From assembly GCA_021781185.1 (NCBI GenBank), contig JAJXXI010000316.1:1-13745 (forward strand): 13,745 nucleotides of DNA, given 5' to 3'. The DNA is from a bacterium (GTDB taxonomy: Bacteria > Verrucomicrobiota > Verrucomicrobiia > Limisphaerales > UBA11358). Each line of letters begins with the position of its first letter. The stretch's first letter is position 1. Positions 6,685 to 13,745 of the stretch are shown here, one piece after another. The notes beneath the pieces are model-generated. The model saw nothing but the letters and a program-made list of their open reading frames with translations, had not been told where the DNA came from and did no database searches. The translations under genes were made by a program, and so were the position numbers.

Positions 6685-7824
6685 TCAATCCAAAGTCTGC
6701 CGGTAGCGTTTGATGCCGATGGTCAGAATCACCGCCACGAACAACGCAATGGGCCACAAATCGGGCACGCATTCGGTAATGCCGTTTCCTTTGAGCAGGA
6801 TGCCACGCACCACCCGCAGGAAATGGGTCAGAGGGAGGCATTCACCAATGTTCTGCGCCCAGCCGGGCATTCCGCGGAACGGAAACATGTAGCCGGACAG
6901 TAGCAGCGACGGCAGGAAGAAGAAAAACGCCATCTGCACCGCCTGGAGCTGATTCTTGGCGATGGTCGAGAAGGTGATGCCCACCGCCAGGTTCGCCACG
7001 ATGAACAAAAATGTCAGCGCCACCAGCAACGGCACGCTGCCCAGCATCGGCACATCGAACAGGAATTTCGACGCCACCAAAATCAGAAATACCTGCACAT
7101 AGCCGACCATGATGTAAGGGATGATCTTGCCGATGATGACTTCGCCGGGATGCGCCGGCGTGGAGAGCAGGTTTTCCATCGTGCCCCGCTCGCGTTCACG
7201 CGTGATGGCCAGACCGGTGATGATGATCATGGTCATCGTCAGCATCACGCCCATAAGCCCGGGGACGATGTTGTATTGGGTGATGCTCTCGGGGTTGTAA
7301 TGCTGGTGGGCAATGAGATTAAACGGCGTTCCGCCCGCGCGCAATTTGGCCAGCGGCCCGGTGAGATCACGGTTCAAAACCGAGGTGACCAACTGCGAAA
7401 TGGTCGCCGACGCATAGCCAACGGCCGCTGGATCGGTGGCGTCGGCCTCGATGAGCAAATCCGGTTTCTCGCCGCGGAGGAGTTGACGCGAGAAATCCAC
7501 CGGCACGGTCACGGCAAATTGAATGGTGCCCTCGGCCAGCCATTGCTTGATGTCCGCCGCGCGGTGCGCCTCGCGGGTGATGTCAAAATAGCTGCTGTTG
7601 CGCAATGCCCAGATGATGTCGCGCGAAAATGGGCTGTTGTCCGCCGCGTAAACGGCCGTCGGCAGATGCTTGGGATTTGAATTGATGGCGTAGCCAAAGA
7701 GAATGAGCTGGACCATCGGGATGCCCACCATCATCGCAAACGTCACGCGGTCCCGGCGCATCTGGATGAACTCCTTGAGCACGATGGCGATGAAACGATG
7801 GAAGTTGAAGGCGTGGCGGCTCAC
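6685..7824 (-). CDS. ABC-2 type exporter permease (YhhJ/YbhR-like)
   Basis: This is the 379-residue membrane subunit of an ABC-2 type exporter. One N-terminal membrane segment (about 28-48, MMVGIPMVQLILFGYA) is followed by a large extracytoplasmic domain (to about 185) and five further segments, including LMGVMLTMTMIIITGLAI, VGYVQVFLILVASKFLF, LLVALTFLFIVANLAVGITF and FFFFLPSLLLSGYMFPF. The RERERGTMENLL coupling stretch after the second segment is typical. The start is GTG 7824, which overlaps the ATPase stop in a GTGA junction, so the two subunits are made together. No HlyD-like adaptor or second permease is nearby, unlike ybhFSR. The substrate cannot be told from sequence. Confidence 0.92.
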   Translation of the reverse strand: MSRHAFNFHRFIAIVLKEFIQMRRDRVTFAMMVGIPMVQLILFGYAINSNPKHLPTAVYAADNSPFSRDIIWALRNSSYFDITREAHRAADIKQWLAEGTIQFAVTVPVDFSRQLLRGEKPDLLIEADATDPAAVGYASATISQLVTSVLNRDLTGPLAKLRAGGTPFNLIAHQHYNPESITQYNIVPGLMGVMLTMTMIIITGLAITRERERGTMENLLSTPAHPGEVIIGKIIPYIMVGYVQVFLILVASKFLFDVPMLGSVPLLVALTFLFIVANLAVGITFSTIAKNQLQAVQMAFFFFLPSLLLSGYMFPFRGMPGWAQNIGECLPLTHFLRVVRGILLKGNGITECVPDLWPIALFVAVILTIGIKRYRQTLD

Positions 7825-8759
7825 GAGAAATTATCCTTCGCGGTTTCCATCAAACTGATGAACACGTCTTCCAGGCCTGAGTCAATCTGTGTCCAGTGAT
7901 GTTCGTTACCCATGAATGGCGCGAGGGAAAGGCGCAGCTTTTCCGCATCGCGTCCGCTGACATGCAGCGCCGTGCCAAATGCCACGACCTGTTCCACGCC
8001 CGGCCGGTGGCGGACTTTTTCTGCAAGCGCGGGCAGGTTGCTGCCGGTCACCTCCCACGTCGTCAAGCCGGCGGACCGCACGACTTCAGCCACCGTGCCG
8101 TGCGCGAGCAGGTTGCCATAGGCGATGTAGCCGAGCCGGTGACAGCGCTCCGCCTCGTCCATGTAATGCGTGGTGATGAGAAAGGTGAGGCCGTCGGCCG
8201 CCAGCTTGTGGATTTCCTCCCAGAAATCGCGCCGCGCCTTGGGATCCACGCCGGCGGTCGGTTCGTCGAGCAGGAGCAGTTGTGGCCCGTGAATCAGGCA
8301 GGCGGCGAGCGCGAGGCGTTGCTTCCAGCCGCCGGACAACGTGCCGGCCAGTTGCCGGCGGCGTTCCACCATGCCGAGGCGTGCCAGGCTTTTTTCCACG
8401 GCGTTTTTCCGCTGCGGAACCGCATACAGCCGCGCGATGAAATCCAGATTTTCCTCGATGGTGAGGTCTTCGTAGAACGAAAACTTCTGCGTCATGTAGC
8501 CGACGCGTTTTTTGATCTCGGAAGATTCGGTGCGGAAATCGAGGCCGAGGCAATGGCCGCTGCCGGCATCGGGTTTGAGCAGGCCGCAGAGCATGCGGAG
8601 AAAGGTGGTCTTGCCGCTGCCGTTCGGGCCGAGAAAACCATAAATCTCACCGGGCCGCACCTGCATGGCGATGTCATTGACAACCGTCCGCGAGCCGAAC
8701 TTCTTCGTGACGCCGCAGACGTCAATGGCGAAGGCGGAAGTTTCCATGCGTTCAGACAC
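7821..8759 (-). CDS. ABC transporter ATP-binding protein (exporter type)
   Basis: This is the ATPase partner of the downstream permease. It has Walker A GPNGSGKT (44-51), the Q-loop at Gln91 (YMTQKFSFYEDLT), signature LSGGWKQRLALA (141-152), Walker B LLLLDEPTAGVDP (161-173) and the switch His198 in ITTHYMDEAE. The LSGGW form and the C-terminal domain after residue 220 resemble YbhF/CcmA-type exporters. Two starts are possible: GTG 8759, which overlaps queE by 8 bases, or ATG 8747, which leaves a 4-base gap. The homologous region begins after both. Close packing with queE looks positional rather than functional. Confidence 0.95.
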   Translation of the reverse strand: MSERMETSAFAIDVCGVTKKFGSRTVVNDIAMQVRPGEIYGFLGPNGSGKTTFLRMLCGLLKPDAGSGHCLGLDFRTESSEIKKRVGYMTQKFSFYEDLTIEENLDFIARLYAVPQRKNAVEKSLARLGMVERRRQLAGTLSGGWKQRLALAACLIHGPQLLLLDEPTAGVDPKARRDFWEEIHKLAADGLTFLITTHYMDEAERCHRLGYIAYGNLLAHGTVAEVVRSAGLTTWEVTGSNLPALAEKVRHRPGVEQVVAFGTALHVSGRDAEKLRLSLAPFMGNEHHWTQIDSGLEDVFISLMETAKDNFS

Positions 8760-9501
8760 CGCGCTGTTCCGGCGGCCAGATGATTTTATGCTGCTGGATT
8801 TGGAACCTCACTGGCAGCGCATCGGCAATAATTTTTTCCGCAAGTTCCGTGCGCGTCATCGGTGCGAGCCCGGCGGGAACTTTTTTGAGCACCGGGTTTT
8901 GCTGCTCCGGCGTGAGCGGGTGCACCCACGAGAACAGCAGCGGACAGATCGAAGCCAGCTTGTGCGCGGCGATCTGCGTTTTGGCCCACTCGTAATCCTC
9001 CCGTGTGCCGATGACAAATTTCACTTCATCCGTCGCCTTCAAACATTCAAGGTTGGCATACAGGTTCCGCTCCGCTTCGCCGCTGGACGGACATTTCAAA
9101 TCCATGATGCGATGGACGCGCGGGTCCATTGTGGCGATGTCATGCGCACCGCTGGTCTCGATGAGCACGGTGAACCCGTCATCGCAAAGTTGTTTCATGA
9201 GCGGCAGGGAATTTTTCTGGAGCAGCGGCTCGCCGCCGGTGAGTTCGACCAGTGGAAGGCTGGAAATGCCGATGGCTGATTGCCGGTTGCCGATTTGAAA
9301 AGGCGCGGCGAGTCGTTTCACTTCCGCCAGAATTTCTGCCAGCGATTTCTTCTTTCCCTCGGTGAAGGCGTAGGCGGTGTCGCAGTAGGAGCAGCGGAGG
9401 TCGCAGGCGGTGAGCCGGATGAAAATGCACGGCAGCCCCGCAAAGGTGCTTTCGCCCTGCAGGCTCAGATAGATTTCGTTGACGACGAGGGTGCCGGTCA
9501 C
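8752..9501 (-). CDS. queE: 7-carboxy-7-deazaguanine synthase QueE (radical SAM)
   Basis: QueE converts 6-carboxytetrahydropterin to 7-carboxy-7-deazaguanine, the ring-contracting step of queuosine and 7-deazaguanine synthesis. The 249-aa protein begins near NEIYLSLQGEST and carries the CX3CX2C cluster motif (Cys33, Cys37, Cys40 in CDLRCSYCDT), ELTGGEPLL (86-94), a VLIETSG strand and a C-terminal RFQIQQHKIIW ending. There is no in-frame ATG near the N-terminus; GTG 9501 is the likely start. Residues 70-80 (IGNRQSAIGIS) come from a short tandem repeat inserted between two conserved blocks and look dispensable. Other queuosine genes are not in the window. It appears to be the first gene of the minus-strand block. 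Confidence 0.93.
   Translation of the reverse strand: MTGTLVVNEIYLSLQGESTFAGLPCIFIRLTACDLRCSYCDTAYAFTEGKKKSLAEILAEVKRLAAPFQIGNRQSAIGISSLPLVELTGGEPLLQKNSLPLMKQLCDDGFTVLIETSGAHDIATMDPRVHRIMDLKCPSSGEAERNLYANLECLKATDEVKFVIGTREDYEWAKTQIAAHKLASICPLLFSWVHPLTPEQQNPVLKKVPAGLAPMTRTELAEKIIADALPVRFQIQQHKIIWPPEQRGV
9267..9295 (-). repeat. Four-unit heptamer tandem repeat inside queE
   Basis: On the minus strand the bases read AATCGGC, AACCGGC, AATCAGC, CATCGGC plus A, that is four 7-base units with at most one change each from AATCGGC. Three perfect units encode the heptapeptide NRQSAIG, and QueE contains IGNRQSAIG here. Heptamers of this kind recur in Verrucomicrobiota genomes as far as I recall. Confidence 0.75.
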
Positions 9502-9617
9502 GGCGGCAGTTTAGCCGAGCCTCGGGAAAAGGAAATGCGCTTTGTGATCAGTGGGAGAAGGAGTTGGATTTTCTGCGCCGGTTCAACTACTTTTCGCGCC
9601 GGCTGGAAGACATATAA

Positions 9618-11213
9618 ATGAAATCGCTCATTAGCCATGTTGTTCTGTTGGCTGTTCTGATGGTGGGAGGTTTTTCAACAGCGCAAGCACAATACCTGAA
9701 CCAAATCGGGATGACCCTGCTCAGCGCGGTCACCACCAACTTGAACGGCTCCGGAATCCGCGTGGCGCAACCGGAAGCCTCCGGTGATTATTTGGCCTGG
9801 CAGGTGAATCCGGCCAACGTCGGCCAGCCTGCCAGTCTGTTCACCTACATTTCCAGCAATGGAACGGCCGCGACTTTTCCGAACAGTCTGGGCAGCGATT
9901 CCGGTCATGCGGACACCGTGGCGAATCAATTTTACGGAATTCCCAACGGCGTCGCCACCAACGTCACGCACGTGGACAGTTTTGAGGCGAATGATTTTCT
10001 GGACAATTATGTTTTCCCCACGCTGACTCACAGCATTACCGACTCGGTGGTGAACCAGAGTTTCACGTTCGGCGAGGTAACCGTTTCCGAACAGCAGCAA
10101 TTTGATACCGCCTTCGACAATTATTCGGCCAAATATCGCACGCTGTTCGCTTCTCCGGCGAACAATTACGGCACCACCGGTTACAACACCACGAATGTCG
10201 TTCCGCCCGGCACGGCCTATGATTGCATTTGCGTGGGAGCCTACTTGAACGGCACGTCCCATAACGGCCTTGGTCCGACGCTTGATAACGGCCGGTGCAA
10301 ACCGGACATCACGGCCCTGTCCGGTGAAACCAGCTACTCCACGCCGCAAGTCGCCGGTGCCGCCGCCGTGCTGATGCAGGCCGGCCTGCGTGGCGATGGC
10401 GGCAGTGACACGAATTCCGCCTTTGATCTGCGGACCATCAAGGCGTTGCTGCTCAATGGCGCGGTGAAGCCGTCGGACTGGACGAATATGGCGCCTTCGC
10501 CGTTGGATTACCGCTACGGCGCGGGGGTGGTGAATGTTTTTAATTCCTATGAACAACTCGCCGGCGGCAAGCAAGGCTATGTGGCCAGCGTTGGTGTCGC
10601 CACCGGCAGCGCTCATCCGCCCACCGGCGCGACCGGCAGCATCAGTGTTCTGAACGGCTGGGATTTCAACACAAACACCAGCAGCGCCTCGCAGGACAAA
10701 GTAAATCATTATTATTTCGACGTGACGAACAGTCTGCCCGGAGCGGTATTTGTGGCGACCGCCACCCTGGTCTGGAACCGCCAGCAGAATCAGTCCGGCA
10801 TCAACAATCTCGAACTGTTTCTCTACGACTGCGCCAACAGCAACCTCGTCGCAGGCAGCACAAGCCTCGTGGACAATGTCCAGCACGTGTTTGTGCCCCG
10901 GCTGCCGCCGGGCCGCTACGATTTGCAGGTGTGGAAGGCCGGCGGCCCAGGCATGGTGAGCAAGGCGGAACCTTACGCGCTGGCGTTTGCATTCACGACG
11001 ACGGCATTAAGCATTGCCCTTGATGGCACAAACGCCATGTTGATGTGGCCGGCCTATCCGGCGGGATTTCAAGTCGAGGCCACCACCAATCTGTCCCCAC
11101 CCGTCTGGAGCAATGGCCTGCTGCCCGCCCCGGTATTTACCAACGGCCAGAACATGCTGGTGGTGAGCCCCACCCACGCGGCGCAGTTCTTCCGGTTGGG
11201 CCCGATCTTCTGA
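9618..11213 (+). CDS. Exported subtilase-like (S8) protein with altered catalytic Asp
   Basis: The 531-aa product has a signal peptide (MKSLISHVVLLAVLMVGGFS, cleavage likely after AQA at about 24) and a diverged S8 fold. Catalytic Ser is probably Ser239 in ETSYSTPQVAGAAAVLM and His is His97 in SGHADTVANQFYG; the oxyanion Asn may be Asn146 in VVNQSF. The first triad block, normally VAVIDSG, reads VAQPEAS, putting Glu53 where Asp is expected. A PPC-like beta domain spans about 349-459 (WDFNT, then NNLELFLYD, LPPGRYDLQVWK). A C-terminal module of about 65 residues (FQVEATTNLSPPVWSNG to FFRLGPIF) is of a kind I associate with Verrucomicrobiota exported proteins. GGAAG lies upstream of the ATG. 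It may be a weak protease or a non-catalytic relative. Confidence 0.8.
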   Translation: MKSLISHVVLLAVLMVGGFSTAQAQYLNQIGMTLLSAVTTNLNGSGIRVAQPEASGDYLAWQVNPANVGQPASLFTYISSNGTAATFPNSLGSDSGHADTVANQFYGIPNGVATNVTHVDSFEANDFLDNYVFPTLTHSITDSVVNQSFTFGEVTVSEQQQFDTAFDNYSAKYRTLFASPANNYGTTGYNTTNVVPPGTAYDCICVGAYLNGTSHNGLGPTLDNGRCKPDITALSGETSYSTPQVAGAAAVLMQAGLRGDGGSDTNSAFDLRTIKALLLNGAVKPSDWTNMAPSPLDYRYGAGVVNVFNSYEQLAGGKQGYVASVGVATGSAHPPTGATGSISVLNGWDFNTNTSSASQDKVNHYYFDVTNSLPGAVFVATATLVWNRQQNQSGINNLELFLYDCANSNLVAGSTSLVDNVQHVFVPRLPPGRYDLQVWKAGGPGMVSKAEPYALAFAFTTTALSIALDGTNAMLMWPAYPAGFQVEATTNLSPPVWSNGLLPAPVFTNGQNMLVVSPTHAAQFFRLGPIF

Positions 11214-11229
11214 GCCGCCATTCGCGGCT
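11213..11229 (+). terminator. Small hairpin after the subtilase gene
   Basis: AGCCGC-CATTC-GCGGCT forms a perfect 6-bp stem with a 5-base loop immediately after the subtilase stop. Only TTG follows, not a T-run, so it would be a weak or factor-dependent terminator, or an mRNA 3'-end stabiliser. Confidence 0.4.
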
Positions 11230-11266
11230 TGTGCAAAACGTGGATTGCGGTTGAATAGGTTCCGTC

Positions 11267-12523
11267 ATGCAAGTTTACGAACATCCCACGTTTCAGATGG
11301 CGTGCCGGCAGTTTGACCTGGTTGCCGACCAACTCCAGATTCCAGTCAGCGAACGCGAACGACTCAAGTTTCCCAAGCGTTCCCTCACCGTCGCCCTGCC
11401 AGTTCTCATGGACGACGGCTCGACAAAAGTTTTTTCCGGCTACCGTGTCCAACATCACCTCACGCTCGGCCCGACCAAGGGCGGTTTGCGTTATCATCCC
11501 GACGTCACGCTGGGCGAAGTTGCCGCGCTGGCGATGTGGATGAGCTGGAAATGCGCGTTGGCCGGCCTGCCGTATGGCGGGGCCAAGGGCGGGATCGCCT
11601 GTGATCCGGGGAAAATGTCACCCGGTGAAATCGAGCGGCTCACGCGCCGGTTCACTCAGGAAATGATTCCGTTCATCGGGCCGCAGGTGGACGTGATGGC
11701 CCCGGACGTGGGCACGAACGAGCAGGCGATGGCTTGGATCATGGACACTTTTTCCACGCACGCCGGCTACACCGTGCCCGGCGTCGTCACCGGCAAACCG
11801 GTCGGGCTGGGCGGCTCGCTCGGTCGCCGCGAAGCCACCGGGCGAGGCGTGGCTTACCTCATCAACCGGGCCGCCGACACATTGGAACTGGACATCAGCC
11901 AATGCAGCGCCGTCATTCAGGGGTTTGGCAACGTCGGTTCCGTTACAGCGTATTCACTGGGACGCTACGGTGCCCGGATCATTGCCGTCAGCGATGTCTC
12001 CGGCGGCATTTATAATTCCAAGGGGCTCAATCTGCCCGCGCTCGAAACGCACCTGGCGAGAACCGGCAGCATCGCCGGTTTCCCGGATGCGGAACCGATC
12101 TCCAACGAGCAACTGCTGTTGTTGCCGTGCGACATTCTGGTTCCTGCCGCCATGGAACGGCAGATCACCGCCGCCAACGCCGGAAAAATCCAGTGCCGCA
12201 TTCTCGCCGAGGCGGCCAACGGCCCGACCACACCCGATGCGGATGAGATTTTGAGCCGGCGGCCGGAGATCTTCATCATCCCCGACGTGCTCTGCAACGC
12301 CGGCGGCGTGATCGTGAGCTACTTCGAGTGGGTGCAGGATTTGCAGAGCTTTTTCTGGGGCGAAACGGAAATCGCCGACAAGTTGTTTCGCATCCTCGAA
12401 ACTTCCTGGGCGCAGGTTTTAAACCGGAGCCGCAAACAGAAAATCTCCATGCGCATGGCGGCGTTGAGCACCGGCATCAGCCGCGTGTTCGAGGCAAAAA
12501 AACAGCGCGGGCTGTTTCCGTGA
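11267..12523 (+). CDS. gdhA: Glutamate dehydrogenase (Glu/Leu/Phe/Val dehydrogenase family)
   Basis: This 418-aa enzyme of the hexameric glutamate dehydrogenase family interconverts glutamate with 2-oxoglutarate and ammonium. The dimerisation/substrate domain has GPTKGGLRYHP (68-78, Lys71), WKCALAGLPYGGAKGGI (94-110, catalytic Lys107) and MAPDVGTNE (Asp147). The Rossmann domain carries VIQGFGNVGS (216-225) and AVSDVSGGIYN. The C-terminal AEAANGPTTPDAD and PDVLCNAGGVIVSYFEWVQ blocks close the active site. Length and order match the roughly 420-aa bacterial and archaeal type rather than the 450-aa E. coli GdhA type. Cofactor choice cannot be fixed from sequence. The start at ATG 11267 fits the family N-terminus. 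It stands 53 bases after the subtilase and ends 23 bases from convergent thiD. Confidence 0.94.
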   Translation: MQVYEHPTFQMACRQFDLVADQLQIPVSERERLKFPKRSLTVALPVLMDDGSTKVFSGYRVQHHLTLGPTKGGLRYHPDVTLGEVAALAMWMSWKCALAGLPYGGAKGGIACDPGKMSPGEIERLTRRFTQEMIPFIGPQVDVMAPDVGTNEQAMAWIMDTFSTHAGYTVPGVVTGKPVGLGGSLGRREATGRGVAYLINRAADTLELDISQCSAVIQGFGNVGSVTAYSLGRYGARIIAVSDVSGGIYNSKGLNLPALETHLARTGSIAGFPDAEPISNEQLLLLPCDILVPAAMERQITAANAGKIQCRILAEAANGPTTPDADEILSRRPEIFIIPDVLCNAGGVIVSYFEWVQDLQSFFWGETEIADKLFRILETSWAQVLNRSRKQKISMRMAALSTGISRVFEAKKQRGLFP

Positions 12524-12546
12524 AGGAATGGCAGGATGTCGTCCGC

Positions 12547-13437
12547 TTACGAACAGCACGAACAGCCGGCGTGAGAATGTGAGGCATGCACCTTGCTTTT
12601 CCCACCGGCGACGGCTGGCACTTTAAAACTGCCGGCAAGCTGGCCAAGCGCGAAATGTTTTCCGATTTTGCAGCTGCCGGCAATGGCGTTCGTGATGAAA
12701 TTTTTCCCGATCTCCACCGCGTGCGGCAAACCGTGGCCGAGCGCCAGCGCCGCGCAAATGGCGGCGGAATAAGTGCAGCCGGTGCCGTGGGTGGAAACGC
12801 CTTTCACAAACGGCGCGGAAAGCAGCAGTTCGGTTTCGCCGTCAAAAAAGATGTCCAGCGCCTCGCAGCAGTTTTTCAGGTGGCCGCCTTTCAGCAGCAC
12901 GGCGCAGCCGTAACGCGCATGGATTTTCCGTGCGGCGGCGCGCATGGCTTCGGGCGTGGAAATTTTTGCGCCGATGAGAATGGCCGCCTCGTCCAGATTG
13001 GGGGTGACGAGCGTAGCGAGCGGCAGCAGTTTTTCCTTCAGGATTTTTTCCGCCGCCGGCTGCAACAAGCGTGCGCCGCTGGTGGACACCATCACGGGAT
13101 CCACGACCAGTGCCGCGGCGCGCGGGGACGCCCGCCCCACCAGATAATTCGTTACCACACGGATGTTTTCCACCGAAAACAACATGCCGGTTTTTACCGC
13201 TGCCGGCGGCAGTTCCTCGTAGATCGCCTCCATTTGCAGCCGCAGCATTTTGGGCGAACACGGTTCCACCCCGAGAACGCGTTTGGGATTTTGCGCAGTG
13301 AGACAGGCAATGGCGCTCGTGCCGTGAACTCCGAGCGCGGCAAAGGTTTTCAGATCAGCCTGCACGCCCGCGCCGCCGCCGCTGTCCGAGCCGGCAATGG
13401 TGAGGGCAACGGGAAGGTTAGTGAATGATTTCCTCAT
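12547..13437 (-). CDS. thiD: Hydroxymethylpyrimidine/phosphomethylpyrimidine kinase ThiD
   Basis: ThiD phosphorylates hydroxymethylpyrimidine twice to the pyrophosphate used in thiamine synthesis. The 296-aa product shows [20 protein letters not shown] (12-31), CLTAQN, KTGML (82-86), [11 protein letters not shown] (111-121), TPNLDEA (145-151), LLKGGH (181-186) and [13 protein letters not shown] (215-227, catalytic Cys221). Residues about 100-108 (VGRASPRAA) come from a GC-rich repeat between conserved blocks. After the domain ends near 271, a tail of about 25 residues finishes with [13 protein letters not shown], an unusual His/Cys-rich ending that could bind metal. The ATG at 13437 lies 41 bases downstream of the pseudopilin gene, so the two may be co-transcribed. 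No thi-box riboswitch was seen upstream. Confidence 0.94.
   Translation of the reverse strand: MRKSFTNLPVALTIAGSDSGGGAGVQADLKTFAALGVHGTSAIACLTAQNPKRVLGVEPCSPKMLRLQMEAIYEELPPAAVKTGMLFSVENIRVVTNYLVGRASPRAAALVVDPVMVSTSGARLLQPAAEKILKEKLLPLATLVTPNLDEAAILIGAKISTPEAMRAAARKIHARYGCAVLLKGGHLKNCCEALDIFFDGETELLLSAPFVKGVSTHGTGCTYSAAICAALALGHGLPHAVEIGKNFITNAIAGSCKIGKHFALGQLAGSFKVPAVAGGKSKVHASHSHAGCSCCS
13113..13141. repeat. GC-rich short repeat in thiD encoding GRASPRAA
   Basis: The minus strand codes [10 protein letters not shown] from a very GC-rich run (GGGGCGGGCGTCCCCGCGCG) at a point where ThiD proteins vary in length. Translated 'GRASPR' strings from this kind of element occur in many unrelated Verrucomicrobiota proteins as I recall, which suggests a dispersed genomic repeat. 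The window holds only one copy, so dispersal is not shown here. Confidence 0.5.
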
Positions 13438-13478
13438 AAATTAAAAGGCGGAACGCAAAATAGCGGGAGCACCGTGGT

Positions 13479-13745
13479 TCATTTGGGAACCGTGGCATGT
13501 TGGCGCAGCCATTGCAGATCCTCGTTGTTGCCGCCGGAAATGATCCGCATATGATCGCCATCGCCACCGCTGGAATTCATCCAGTTGGGATCCGGCGATG
13601 GACCGGTGACATTGACCGTATGGGCGAGTTTCCAGGTTTGCGGATTGGACCAGCGATGCGCCTCCACATGGCCATCGGCGAAGGCCACGGTTCCCGCATG
13701 ATTGTGCTCCACGGACGGACGGTGGAAAAAATAGGAACTCGATTC
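13479..13745 (-). CDS. Type II secretion-like pseudopilin, C-terminal part (H-X9-DG domain), cut by window edge
   Basis: The last 88 residues of a protein run in from the window edge, open from the first codon. HNHAGTVAFADGH holds the H-X9-DG motif that marks the C-terminus of prepilin-like proteins abundant in Verrucomicrobiota, Lentisphaerota and Planctomycetota. These proteins start with a type IV pilin N-terminal helix (not visible here) and are processed by a prepilin peptidase. The segment before the motif (SSYFFHRPSVE) and the Asn/Trp/Gly-rich tail (NPQTWKLAHTV, SSGGDGDHMRIISGG, DLQWLRQHA) are of the usual kind for the family. A GTG at 13712 is not the true start, since the frame stays open beyond it. 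The specific substrate or pseudopilus role is unknown. Confidence 0.85.
   Translation of the reverse strand, partial: ESSSYFFHRPSVEHNHAGTVAFADGHVEAHRWSNPQTWKLAHTVNVTGPSPDPNWMNSSGGDGDHMRIISGGNNEDLQWLRQHATVPK

Noticed and set aside
4995..6713. A 572-codon plus-strand frame opposite opgG, and a similar 545-codon frame at 2844-4481 opposite opgH
   Set aside because: Both are antisense shadows of strongly conserved genes in GC-rich DNA; their products are Arg/Ala/His/Gln-rich with no recognisable domain.
9502..9617. A preQ1 riboswitch upstream of queE
   Set aside because: The 116 bases show none of the conserved preQ1-I or preQ1-II loop and tail sequences; it appears to be an ordinary divergent promoter region.
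9675..10886. A 403-codon minus-strand frame opposite the subtilase gene
   Set aside because: The plus strand has a signal peptide and subtilase motifs; the opposite reading is low-complexity and matches nothing I know.
13438..13478. A TPP riboswitch (thi-box) upstream of thiD
   Set aside because: The 41-base gap to the previous gene is too short and has no CUGAGA-type core.
1..13745. tRNA, rRNA, CRISPR, transposase or integrase
   Set aside because: No cloverleaf with CCA end, no rRNA-like conserved stretch, no regularly spaced repeats and no transposase or recombinase motifs were found on either strand by reading.

Overview
The window is a GC-rich chromosomal segment (roughly 58-60 % GC by eye) that most resembles Verrucomicrobiota of the Pedosphaera/Limisphaerales type. 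Four things point there: a pseudopilin tail with an H-X9-DG motif, an exported subtilase ending in a C-terminal tail that I associate with this phylum, short repeats embedded in reading frames (a heptamer repeat in queE, a 'GRASPR'-coding repeat in thiD), and few clear Shine-Dalgarno sites. The assignment is inference; there is no rRNA or marker phylogeny here.

Layout. 1-303 (minus) is the first 101 codons of thymidylate synthase (thyA), cut by the window edge. About 420-1010 is distinctly AT-rich and holds one orphan minus-strand frame (479-823) with no ATG, probably a remnant of an exported protein. 1009-1113 (plus) is a truncated copy of the ruvX 5' end. Then come a palindromic operator candidate, a DUF433 antitoxin-like gene, a DUF5615 PIN-like toxin gene, and intact ruvX, the last three overlapping one another. 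The toxin-antitoxin pair is therefore bracketed by two copies of the ruvX start, which is the most unusual structure in the window.

2265-9501 is a compact minus-strand block. In transcription order it is queE (7-carboxy-7-deazaguanine synthase), an ABC exporter ATPase and permease, opgG, an unrecognised membrane-anchored protein of 214 aa, and opgH. All neighbours overlap by 3-16 nt except for a 79-nt gap before opgG, so the block can be read as one operon or as queE-ABC plus opgG-X-opgH. OpgH is a membrane beta-1,2-glucan synthase and OpgG a periplasmic backbone-processing protein; together they make osmoregulated periplasmic glucans. The 214-aa protein sits exactly between them.

9618-12523 (plus) holds a secreted subtilase-like protein with a Glu in place of the usual catalytic Asp, then a glutamate dehydrogenase. 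12547-13437 (minus) is thiD (thiamine pyrimidine kinase) with a His/Cys-rich tail. The last gene (13479 to the edge, minus) is the C-terminus of a type II secretion-like pseudopilin. I saw no tRNA, rRNA, CRISPR array, transposase or integrase.
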